NCBI GenBank assembly: GCA_000756795.1
Contig: CCSI01000002.1
Coordinates: forward strand, 1 to 64,000
Reading direction: 5' to 3'
DNA: 64,000 nucleotides
Source of the DNA: Qipengyuania vulgaris
Lineage (GTDB): Bacteria; Pseudomonadota; Alphaproteobacteria; Sphingomonadales; Sphingomonadaceae
In this document: in pieces, positions 38,343 through 45,139 of the stretch
Layout of the letters: each line of letters opens with the position of its first letter
How positions within the stretch are numbered: position 1 is the first letter of the stretch
The notes under the pieces: model-generated
The model's database searches: none
Told to the model about the DNA's origin: nothing
What the model saw: the letters and a program-made list of their open reading frames with translations, nothing else
Made by a program: the position numbers and the translations under genes

Positions 38343-39603
38343 GCGAGCCGTCGAGCAATTCGAGCGCTTTTGTCACACAGCGCTCTGGACCCTCATGCGT
38401 GACCATTGCCACTTGCACATCGCCGCCCTCTTGGTCGCGCCCGCGCTGGATGAGGCTTTCGATCGAGACATCGGCATCGCGCATCGCGGCGGTGATTTCC
38501 GCCAGCACGCCGGGACGGTCGGCCACGGTAAAGCGGATGTAGTCGCGCCCGATGCGGTTGCCCGGGTCGGCGGGCGGATAGGTGACGAGGCTTGTCGTCG
38601 GCACCGAGAACGGCGCGCCGCTCTGCCCGCGGGCGATATCGATGAGGTCGGCCACCACCGCGCTGGCGGTGGGCTTGTCACCCGCACCGGCGCCCTGGAA
38701 CAACAGGCGACCGGAGAAATCGCCTTCGGCCACGACCGCATTGGTCGGCCCGGTCACGGCTGCGAGCGGATGCCGGAAGGGTACGAGGCATGGCCGCACG
38801 CGCTGCAGCAGGCGGCAATCCGCGCCCTCGCCGGTGAGCGAGGCAATGCCGACGAGGCGGATGACGTAGCCAAGGCTGTCGGCCTGCGCGATGTCGCTTG
38901 CGCGGACCTCGGTGATGCCCTCGGTGCGCACGTTCTCGAAATCGATGCGCGTGCCGAAACCGATGGCGGCAAGGATAGCGAGCTTGTGCGCTGCGTCCAC
39001 GCCCTCGATGTCGAAAGCGGGGTCGGCCTCGGCATAGCCCTTTTCCTGTGCGGCGGCGAGCATCTCGCCAAAGTCCGCGCCGGTCTGCTCCATCTCGGAG
39101 AGCACGTAATTGCAGGTGCCGTTGAGGATGCCGTAAATCCGGGTCAGCGCATTGGCCGCTGTGCCTTCACGCAGGCCCTTGAGGACAGGAATGCCGCCCG
39201 CCACAGCTGCCTCGAAGGCAAAAGGCGAATTGTGGATCGCCGCCGCTTCGGCAAGCTCCAGTCCATGATGCGCGACCATCGCCTTATTGGCTGTCACCAG
39301 CCCCTTGCCCGCATCGAAAGCAGCGCGCGCGAGGGTGAGCGCCGGTCCGTCGGATCCGCCGACGAGTTCGACCACCACATCGACATCGGCGCGTTCCGCC
39401 ATGGCGTGCATGTCGTCGACCCAGGCATAGGGCGAGAGGTCGACGCCGCGGTCCTTCCCGCGCTCGCGGGCGGTGACGGCGGTGATTTCGATGGGCCGAC
39501 CGGCGCGCGCGGCAATCATGTCGCGATTGGTCTCGATGAGGCGGATAACGCCGACTCCGACCGTCCCCAGCCCGGCAAGGGCGATGCGCAGCGGCTCAGC
39601 CAT
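38296..39603 (-). CDS. hom: Homoserine dehydrogenase
   Basis: Reduces aspartate semialdehyde to homoserine for threonine and methionine synthesis. A 435-residue protein with the nucleotide fold LAGLGTVGVGVIRL, VELVGGSDGPA, LVTANKAMVAHHG, the catalytic region GGIPVLKGLREGTAAN, ILNGTCNYVLSEME and YAEADPAFDIEGVDAAHK. A C-terminal ACT domain (FTVADRPGVLAEITAAMRD) would give feedback control by threonine. The ATG at 39603 overlaps the thioesterase stop by eight bases, so the two genes are coupled. Confidence 0.96.
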   Translation of the reverse strand: MAEPLRIALAGLGTVGVGVIRLIETNRDMIAARAGRPIEITAVTARERGKDRGVDLSPYAWVDDMHAMAERADVDVVVELVGGSDGPALTLARAAFDAGKGLVTANKAMVAHHGLELAEAAAIHNSPFAFEAAVAGGIPVLKGLREGTAANALTRIYGILNGTCNYVLSEMEQTGADFGEMLAAAQEKGYAEADPAFDIEGVDAAHKLAILAAIGFGTRIDFENVRTEGITEVRASDIAQADSLGYVIRLVGIASLTGEGADCRLLQRVRPCLVPFRHPLAAVTGPTNAVVAEGDFSGRLLFQGAGAGDKPTASAVVADLIDIARGQSGAPFSVPTTSLVTYPPADPGNRIGRDYIRFTVADRPGVLAEITAAMRDADVSIESLIQRGRDQEGGDVQVAMVTHEGPERCVTKALELLDGSPSLTAPPLVMPILKD

Positions 39604-40012
39604 CGACCGTCTCCCGCGCGGGGAAACCGAAGGCCTTGCGCACCGCGTCGGGCACGGGCGTCGGGCGGCCTTCGGGCAAGTCGACATGGACCGTCAGCAG
39701 GCGTATCTCCGCGCGCAGCGAGCCGTCGTCCGCGCCATGCAGCGTAATCAGCGTGCGCATGCTCGAATTGCCGATTGCCTCGACCGTCAACCGGCCCTCG
39801 ATAAGCTCGTCGAGCCGGATGGGGGCGAGATAATCCACCTCGGCCTTGCGGACGTGGAATTCGACATCGTCGGGCATGCCATTGGCGCGCGCCTCGCGGA
39901 AATGCTCGCTGACGAGGACATCGGCATATTCGAGATAGCGCGAATTGAAGACGACGCTCTGCGGGTCGACCTCGGCATAGCGCACGCGAAATGTGTGTCG
40001 GAAAGGCTCCAT
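39596..40012 (-). CDS. Acyl-CoA thioesterase, hot-dog fold (4HBT type)
   Basis: A 138-residue single hot-dog-domain protein: FRVRYAEVDPQSVVFNSRYLEYADV has the catalytic Asp-x8-type helix of 4-hydroxybenzoyl-CoA-like thioesterases, and VDYLAPIRLDELIEG follows. It would hydrolyse acyl-CoA thioesters in the cytoplasm. It is the first gene of a two-gene unit with hom; the link is probably only positional. Confidence 0.87.
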   Translation of the reverse strand: MEPFRHTFRVRYAEVDPQSVVFNSRYLEYADVLVSEHFREARANGMPDDVEFHVRKAEVDYLAPIRLDELIEGRLTVEAIGNSSMRTLITLHGADDGSLRAEIRLLTVHVDLPEGRPTPVPDAVRKAFGFPARETVDG

Positions 40013-40095
40013 GCGCCCCCGCCTAGCGCATGGGCGGCGGGGGCGTGAACCAGTTTGTCTTGTCCGGCCCTAAGCTGGGCGTGTGCTACTGGGAG

Positions 40096-40917
40096 TCAGA
40101 GCGAGCGATCGCAGCTGCCCAGCTGCTCGACCACAAAAGCATAGTCGCGCGCGGCCATCGCCCGAGCCCGCGGGTCGCGCGACAGGTTCGCCTGCGCGGG
40201 CAGGTCCGCCGGCAGCGAGCAGGCGAGGCGATACCATTCCAGCGTGTCCTTCGCAGGCGGACGCGCCGACTGGTCGACAATTTCGCTCCACGAGACACCC
40301 CAGCGCACCGGCTGGTTGGGACGGCGGACCACGGTGATGGATACCGGCCCGTCATTCTCGGTGTCGAGGAACAGCTGTGTCTCCGATTCGCCGACCAGCG
40401 TGCCCTCGACTGCCAGTGCATCGCCGACTCGTACGATGGCCGGAGGCGCCTCGGGCGCAACGAGTGCGGTCAGCACAGGACGAAGACGCGATTCCAGATC
40501 GGCGGAGTAAGCCTGCTGCGCGCCTTTGCCGACCAGCTGCAGCATGCCCGGGCGGTTCGGCACCGCGCGCGCGAAAAGCAGGACCTCGCTCTTCTTGAGC
40601 TTGGGGGGCTTACCCTTGGCATTGAGCGGGACATCGACAAGATAGGCGAGTTCCTGTCCCAACGGTACATTGCCCGCGATCAGTGCCAGCGTCTCGGCTT
40701 CTATATAGAGCCGCACATGGCCCGGTGCGACGTCAGGCGCGCGCTCGGGCTTCAAGGCGACCTGGTCGACGATTCTCGCGCGGACGACGAGCGGGGCCGC
40801 CTCGGCCAGATCGACCATATCCGCATAGGTCAGCGCCGCAGGCGGAGCCGGTTGTGCGGCCAGCGGAGCGGCCAAGGCAAGACCTGCTGCAGCGGCGAGA
40901 ATCGGCAATTTGGGCAT
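40096..40917 (-). CDS. Exported hypothetical protein
   Basis: A 273-residue protein with a signal peptide (MPKLPILAAAAGLALAAPLAAQ) and no motif I can name. The mature part opens with LTYADMVDLAEAAPLVVRARI, which looks like a strand-rich domain, and later has VRRPNQPVRWGVSWSEIVDQSARPP and EWYRLACSLPADL. Two cysteines in the last 50 residues could form a disulfide (LACSLP and LGSCDRS). It is monocistronic and divergent from tonB. Similar exported unknowns are frequent in sphingomonads. Confidence 0.7.
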   Translation of the reverse strand: MPKLPILAAAAGLALAAPLAAQPAPPAALTYADMVDLAEAAPLVVRARIVDQVALKPERAPDVAPGHVRLYIEAETLALIAGNVPLGQELAYLVDVPLNAKGKPPKLKKSEVLLFARAVPNRPGMLQLVGKGAQQAYSADLESRLRPVLTALVAPEAPPAIVRVGDALAVEGTLVGESETQLFLDTENDGPVSITVVRRPNQPVRWGVSWSEIVDQSARPPAKDTLEWYRLACSLPADLPAQANLSRDPRARAMAARDYAFVVEQLGSCDRSL

Positions 40918-41281
40918 GGTGTCGCAATAAACCTTTCGTAAAAACCGTCTCTTGGTTCCATCCGGAAACCTTGGGCAGTGTCAAAGCGTTCCTTGGGGCA
41001 GAGGCCGTGAATTGGCAGTTAACCGATAAACCGCTTGCCCCCCGAAGGCCTCCACCGCTAAGGGGTGCACCATAAACCGGGTTAATGATACAATATTGCC
41101 TGAGAGTTGCCTTTGGCGATTTATTTGGGAACAAGCCTGGACTAGCGCCGACGTTCCTCAAGGGTTCGCCAAGGTGTAAAAGGAATGCGGTGCCGGGGTG
41201 CGAACAAGCACCTACCCCCCAAACGGCGCCATGAATTGGCCCGGTGCGAATCGGGCAGACACGATGGAGTGATGCAACCGA
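40918..41281. other. Intergenic leader region of tonB
   Basis: A 364-base divergent gap with no gene that I can support. A TACAAT hexamer near 41087-41092 could be a -10 box for tonB, but no good -35 box stands at the right distance. A GGAG lies 10-15 bases before the tonB ATG. No repeat or riboswitch is recognisable. Confidence 0.4.
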
Positions 41282-42028
41282 ATGGCTTATGCTGACCAGG
41301 AGATGAGTGGGAATCGCGTAATCGCGATTGTCATCGTTGCCATAATTCACATTGCCCTCGGTTACCTGCTTGTCACGGGACTCGCGATCAGCGCAGTCAA
41401 GGACGTGGTCGAGCGCGTAACTACGGTCGATGTTGAGGAGCCGCCGCCGCCCGAGCCAGAGGACGAGCCGCCGCCGCCGCCGCCCGAGCAGGAAGTGCCC
41501 GAGTTCACGCCTCCGCCGGTCGTTCCGCAGCCGAAGATCAATCCGAGGCCGAATCCGGTGTTCCAGAACACCACGCAGGATTTGACCGAGCGTCCGCAAA
41601 CCCAGATTGCGACCAAGACCTGCCCCGGCGGCCAGACCGTGCTTTCTACGCAGGCCTGTCCGGAAGCGACCAAGACCTGTCCGAACGGTTCGACCGTTGC
41701 GGTTTCGGCAGCCTGCCCCGTGCCTTCGAAGGCCCGCGGTGTGTCGCCCGACAACCTCAACCGCTGGGCCGCGCGCATCCAGGGTGACTATCCCTCCAGC
41801 GCTCTGCGCCGCGAGGAACAGGGCACCGTGACCATGCGCATCACGGTCGGCGCCAACGGCCGCGTGGAAGCCTGCTCGGTTACCGGCAGCTCGGGTTCGA
41901 GTGCGCTCGACCAGGCCGCGTGCCGCGGGATGCAGCGCTATGCTCGCTACAATCCGGCGCTGAACGCTGCTGGTGACCCGATCAGCGAAACCACGTCGCA
42001 ATCAATTCGGTATGTCCTGCCCGACTAG
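41282..42028 (+). CDS. tonB: TonB-family energy transducer
   Basis: A 248-residue protein that passes energy from the inner membrane to outer membrane receptors. One N-terminal membrane anchor (residues about 13-38) leads to a Pro/Glu-rich rigid linker (EPPPPEPEDEPPPPPPEQE, about 55-85), then an unusual cysteine-rich spacer with two copies of TKTCPxGxTV...ACP (about 115-150), and the C-terminal TonB domain (about 155-248: DYPSSALRREEQGTVTMRITVG, VTGSSGSSALDQAACRGM). It heads a cluster with exbB and exbD genes 48-90 bases apart. Confidence 0.93.
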   Translation: MAYADQEMSGNRVIAIVIVAIIHIALGYLLVTGLAISAVKDVVERVTTVDVEEPPPPEPEDEPPPPPPEQEVPEFTPPPVVPQPKINPRPNPVFQNTTQDLTERPQTQIATKTCPGGQTVLSTQACPEATKTCPNGSTVAVSAACPVPSKARGVSPDNLNRWAARIQGDYPSSALRREEQGTVTMRITVGANGRVEACSVTGSSGSSALDQAACRGMQRYARYNPALNAAGDPISETTSQSIRYVLPD

Positions 42029-42076
42029 GGACCAGGGCAAGGACTACAGATACTTTTTCCAAAAGGACTACTCGCT

Positions 42077-42883
42077 ATGACTTTCACCCTTCTCACTGCG
42101 GCCCCCGTAAATGAATTTGGCTTCTGGAAAGCCATGGAAGAGGGCGGCCCTGTCGCATGGTCGATCCTCGCCGTCATGGTCATCATGTCGATCGGCTCGT
42201 TCTACATCCTCTTCACCAAGCTGTTCGAACAGAACAAGGTGATGAAGCAGTACAAGGACGTGCGCGCGACCTTCTGGCGCCAGCCCACCCTTCGCGACGG
42301 CGCGAAGAAACTTGAAGCCAACAGCGCATGGCGCCAGCTCGTCGACGACGCCCTCGTCGCCGAAGAAAAGCACGCCAAGCTGAGCGACCAGATGGAAGCC
42401 CATGACTGGATGCACGGCTCGCTCGCGCGTTCGGAGCACAGCATCAACGCCAAGCTCGCAGGCGGCCTGCCATTCCTCGCGACCGTGGGTGCAACCGCTC
42501 CCTTCGTCGGCCTGCTCGGTACCGTTATCGGTATTTACCGCGCTCTCATCAACATCGGCATGGCCGGCTCGGCATCGATCGACAAGGTCGCAGGCCCGGT
42601 TGGTGAAGCACTGATCATGACCGCCATCGGCCTTCTCGTCGCTGTTCCGGCCGTGTTCGCCTACAACTGGCTGCAGAGCCGCAACCGTCGCATCGCCGAG
42701 ATGCTCAGCGGCTTCTCGACCGACCTGCTCGCCAACATCAACTCGAACGGCTCGATCAAGCCGCCCGTGATGACCGCGACCTCGACCCAGACTGCCGGCA
42801 AGGCAGCTGCTGGCCGTACCGTCCCGGGTGCCAAGCCCGCTGCCGGCACGACCACCACGACGACGACCACGACCAAGCGCTAA
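42077..42883 (+). CDS. exbB: MotA/TolQ/ExbB proton channel protein
   Basis: A 268-residue inner membrane protein that forms the proton channel with ExbD. Three hydrophobic segments are seen: about 28-52, then 132-160 (LPFLATVGATAPFVGLLGTVIGIYRAL) and 172-198 (ALIMTAIGLLVAVPAVFAYNW). The channel threonines of the last segments are in place. The tail is low-complexity and Thr-rich, ending TTTTTTTTKR. AAAAGGA stands before the ATG. It is the second gene of tonB-exbB-exbD-exbD. Confidence 0.94.
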   Translation: MTFTLLTAAPVNEFGFWKAMEEGGPVAWSILAVMVIMSIGSFYILFTKLFEQNKVMKQYKDVRATFWRQPTLRDGAKKLEANSAWRQLVDDALVAEEKHAKLSDQMEAHDWMHGSLARSEHSINAKLAGGLPFLATVGATAPFVGLLGTVIGIYRALINIGMAGSASIDKVAGPVGEALIMTAIGLLVAVPAVFAYNWLQSRNRRIAEMLSGFSTDLLANINSNGSIKPPVMTATSTQTAGKAAAGRTVPGAKPAAGTTTTTTTTTKR

Positions 42884-42971
42884 GCCTTCAAGCGGTGCGG
42901 GCGACACCTGGTCGCCCGCACCGCCAGGCTCTAGCCCTCGCGTGAATATTTGAACGGATAGGATGTAAGCT

Positions 42972-43499
42972 ATGGCGATCCAGATGGCCGGAGGCGAAAC
43001 GCCGATGTCGGACATCAACACCACGCCCCTCGTGGACGTGATGCTGGTGCTCCTGATCATCTTCCTGATCGCGGTCCCGGTTGCGATCCAGACCATCGAG
43101 AAGCTGGAAATCCCGGTCCTCGAATCGGAAGAATCCAAGGACAAGGTCGAAAACCTCCTGCTGACCGTGAGCACCAGCGACGATGCCGGTCTCAGCGCGG
43201 GCGATACCGGTTTTGCCGGCGCATCGCGCAATGGCGACTGCCGGATCTACTTCAACAACACGACCCCGGTGACTTCGGACGAGCTGTACGACATGGCCTT
43301 CGAACGTCTCGACACGATCGTAACGCGTGCAGGTGGCCCCGAAGCCATCATGCAGGACCCGGAGCAAATCCCGCAGGTCCACATTCGCGGCGACGTGAAT
43401 GCACCTTGGTCGTGCGTTGCAGGCGCCATCTACAACGTGCAGGCGGCAGGCTACCCGACCGTCGGCTTCATCTCGAACCCGGTCGACCCGAACGGCTGA
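42972..43499 (+). CDS. exbD: ExbD/TolR biopolymer transport protein (first copy)
   Basis: A 175-residue ExbD with a single N-terminal helix. The membrane aspartate needed for proton use is present in NTTPLVDVMLVLLIIFL. The periplasmic part is longer than in the other copies, with an insert around residues 75-90 containing GFAGASRNGDCRIYF and a second cysteine later (APWSCVAGA), which could form a disulfide. It follows exbB by 88 bases and precedes another exbD. Confidence 0.92.
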   Translation: MAIQMAGGETPMSDINTTPLVDVMLVLLIIFLIAVPVAIQTIEKLEIPVLESEESKDKVENLLLTVSTSDDAGLSAGDTGFAGASRNGDCRIYFNNTTPVTSDELYDMAFERLDTIVTRAGGPEAIMQDPEQIPQVHIRGDVNAPWSCVAGAIYNVQAAGYPTVGFISNPVDPNG

Positions 43500-43551
43500 T
43501 AGCGCCTCGCGGCGCTGCAGCTGGCAGGCAATTTTTCAGGAGTAACCCACC

Positions 43552-43995
43552 ATGGCAATGTCAGGCGGCAAGGACGATGGCAGCCCGATGATGGAAATGA
43601 ACATGACGCCGTTGATCGACGTCCTGCTCGTTCTCCTCATCATGTTCATCATCACCATCCCGGTCGCGACCCACTCGGTCGATATCGACCTCCCGACTCC
43701 GCCGGAGAATCCGCCGGACGTCATCGTGGAGCCGATCAAGAACAAGCTCATGATCACACAGAGTGACGAGCTGCTCTGGAACGGCAACCCGATTTCGGAT
43801 GGCGAGCTGGTCCAGCTGCTGCAGGAATCGACCCGAATGGATCCGGAGCCCGAGCTCCAGTTCGAACCCGAGCAGCTCGCCAGCTACGACCGCTCGGTCC
43901 GCGTCCTCGAGATCATCAAGGCCAGCGGCGTCACCAAGTTCGGCTTCGTCGGTAACGAGCGTTACCGCAGCTTCGGCAAGGCCGGCATGCAGTAA
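43552..43995 (+). CDS. exbD: ExbD/TolR biopolymer transport protein (second copy)
   Basis: A 147-residue ExbD. The helix NMTPLIDVLLVLLIMFIITIPVATH contains the aspartate, and the periplasmic domain has LMITQSDELLWNGNPISDGEL, FEPEQLASYDRSVRVLEIIKASG and FVGNERYRSFGKAG. AGGAG lies upstream of its ATG. A strong terminator follows 29 bases after the stop, so tonB-exbB-exbD-exbD is one transcript. Confidence 0.93.
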   Translation: MAMSGGKDDGSPMMEMNMTPLIDVLLVLLIMFIITIPVATHSVDIDLPTPPENPPDVIVEPIKNKLMITQSDELLWNGNPISDGELVQLLQESTRMDPEPELQFEPEQLASYDRSVRVLEIIKASGVTKFGFVGNERYRSFGKAGMQ

Positions 43996-44024
43996 GCCCA
44001 CCGGGCTACAACCAGACGAAACGA

Positions 44025-44049
44025 GGGGCGGAGGAATCCGCCCCTTTTT
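44025..44049 (+). terminator. Terminator after the tonB-exbB-exbD-exbD operon
   Basis: Perfect eight-base stem GGGGCGGA/TCCGCCCC, loop GGAA, followed by five T residues. It separates the third and fourth exbD-like genes from the main operon. Confidence 0.93.
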
Positions 44050-44135
44050 CTTTGCCCAATCCGTATTCTCAGTGCCCATGTCCGGCTCGCCAGCCAACGC
44101 CGCCGACAGTCCCCCTCTTGCCAATTCCAGATAAT

Positions 44136-44150
44136 TGTGATGTTATCACA
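44136..44150. promoter_or_regulatory. Operator-like palindrome before the third exbD
   Basis: TGTGA, five bases TGTTA, TCACA: a 15-base inverted repeat 22 bases before the ATG at 44173. It is placed as an operator would be for the two-gene unit that follows. The spacing is one base short of a CRP site; a metal-responsive regulator is possible. The cognate factor is unknown. Confidence 0.5.
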
Positions 44151-44172
44151 TCAAGCAAAGAGGAGACTGTTC

Positions 44173-44601
44173 ATGCCCTTCGCCGCCCGTCGCACTCATG
44201 ACCACCGCGCCATATTCAGCGATATGAACGTCACGCCTTTCATCGACGTGCTGCTGGTCCTCCTCATCATGTTTATCATGGTCATTCCCATGGCCACCCA
44301 CGCGCTGCTCATCCCGCTGCCCACCGATAAGCCGTCGCTGCAAATCCGCGCAGAGAACATTGTCCGTATCGACGCCGCAGACCAGCTTTACTGGAACGGC
44401 CAGCAGCTTGACCGCCAGCGCCTGCTCAACCAGCTTGCCGGCGCAGCGGCGATGAAGCCGGAACCGCTCGTCCGCTTCGAACCCGATGCGAAAGCGAGCT
44501 ACCAAACTTCCGCGCGCACCATTGCGCTCATCAAGGATTCGGGTGTCGACAGCTTCGCCTTCACCGGCAACCACCGTTACCGAAATTTCGATGCCGATTG
44601 A
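44173..44601 (+). CDS. exbD: ExbD/TolR biopolymer transport protein (third copy)
   Basis: A 142-residue ExbD with NVTPFIDVLLVLLIMFIMVIPM (aspartate present), followed by VRIDAADQLYWNGQQLDRQRL, FEPDAKASYQTSARTIALIKDSG and FTGNHRYRNFD. The ATG at 44173 has AGAGGAG seven bases upstream and is favoured over the in-frame GTG/ATG at 44137/44140, which fall inside the palindrome. The stop overlaps the start of the next gene by 11 bases, so the two are coupled. Confidence 0.9.
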   Translation: MPFAARRTHDHRAIFSDMNVTPFIDVLLVLLIMFIMVIPMATHALLIPLPTDKPSLQIRAENIVRIDAADQLYWNGQQLDRQRLLNQLAGAAAMKPEPLVRFEPDAKASYQTSARTIALIKDSGVDSFAFTGNHRYRNFDAD

Positions 44602-45139
44602 GAAGTGCCGGTCTCGCCACCGACAGCGCACCGAGCCATACGACCATGGCGAGCCGCTCCGCTGGTTGAGCCTGGTACCGCTGGCCGGAGTTTTCGCGAT
44701 TGCCGGGGCACTTATCGCATCAGCCTATGGCATGACCCCAAACGCGGTGCTGGTCGATCTTCCCGTACCTTATCCCGACGATGAGATAGGCGTCCTGACA
44801 CCAGCCGTCGATCGCCTTGCACTTAGAGCGAACGGGTCAATCCTCTGGAACGGGACCGAGGTCAGCGAAGCGCAACTGGCAGAAATCCTGGACAATCCCG
44901 GCCGCGCCGAAGCGGCTTCTGCACTGCTCTTCACACCGGATGCGGACGTGCCTTACATCCGCGCGCTCGAAGTGCTCAATATCCTGCGCCAGCACGGGGC
45001 TCTCGACCGCTGCTTTCGCTTCTCGGGTATCCAAAAGTATCGCAAATACGAAGACCCTGAAACATTCGACGACCTCGCACCCTATGTGCGCGAGGACTGC
45101 CCACCGCTTCCTCCCGGACACTCCATGCCGGGAATCTAA
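44591..45139 (+). CDS. Divergent ExbD-like protein lacking the membrane aspartate
   Basis: A 182-residue protein not obviously ExbD until aligned. The periplasmic part runs LRANGSILWNGTEVSEAQLAEIL, FTPDADVPYIRALEVLNILRQHG and FRFSGIQKYRKYEDPETF, matching the third ExbD block by block. The single membrane helix (LSLVPLAGVFAIAGALIASAYG, about 20-45) has no acidic residue, whereas all three upstream copies carry Asp there. It could not carry protons in the usual way and may be a structural partner. It starts within the third exbD (ATG at 44591), and its end overlaps the convergent helicase by four bases. Confidence 0.75.
   Translation: MPIEKCRSRHRQRTEPYDHGEPLRWLSLVPLAGVFAIAGALIASAYGMTPNAVLVDLPVPYPDDEIGVLTPAVDRLALRANGSILWNGTEVSEAQLAEILDNPGRAEAASALLFTPDADVPYIRALEVLNILRQHGALDRCFRFSGIQKYRKYEDPETFDDLAPYVREDCPPLPPGHSMPGI

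Noticed and set aside
44136..44150. A CRP binding site before the third exbD
   Set aside because: The half-sites fit but the spacer is five bases instead of six; kept only as an unassigned operator-like palindrome.
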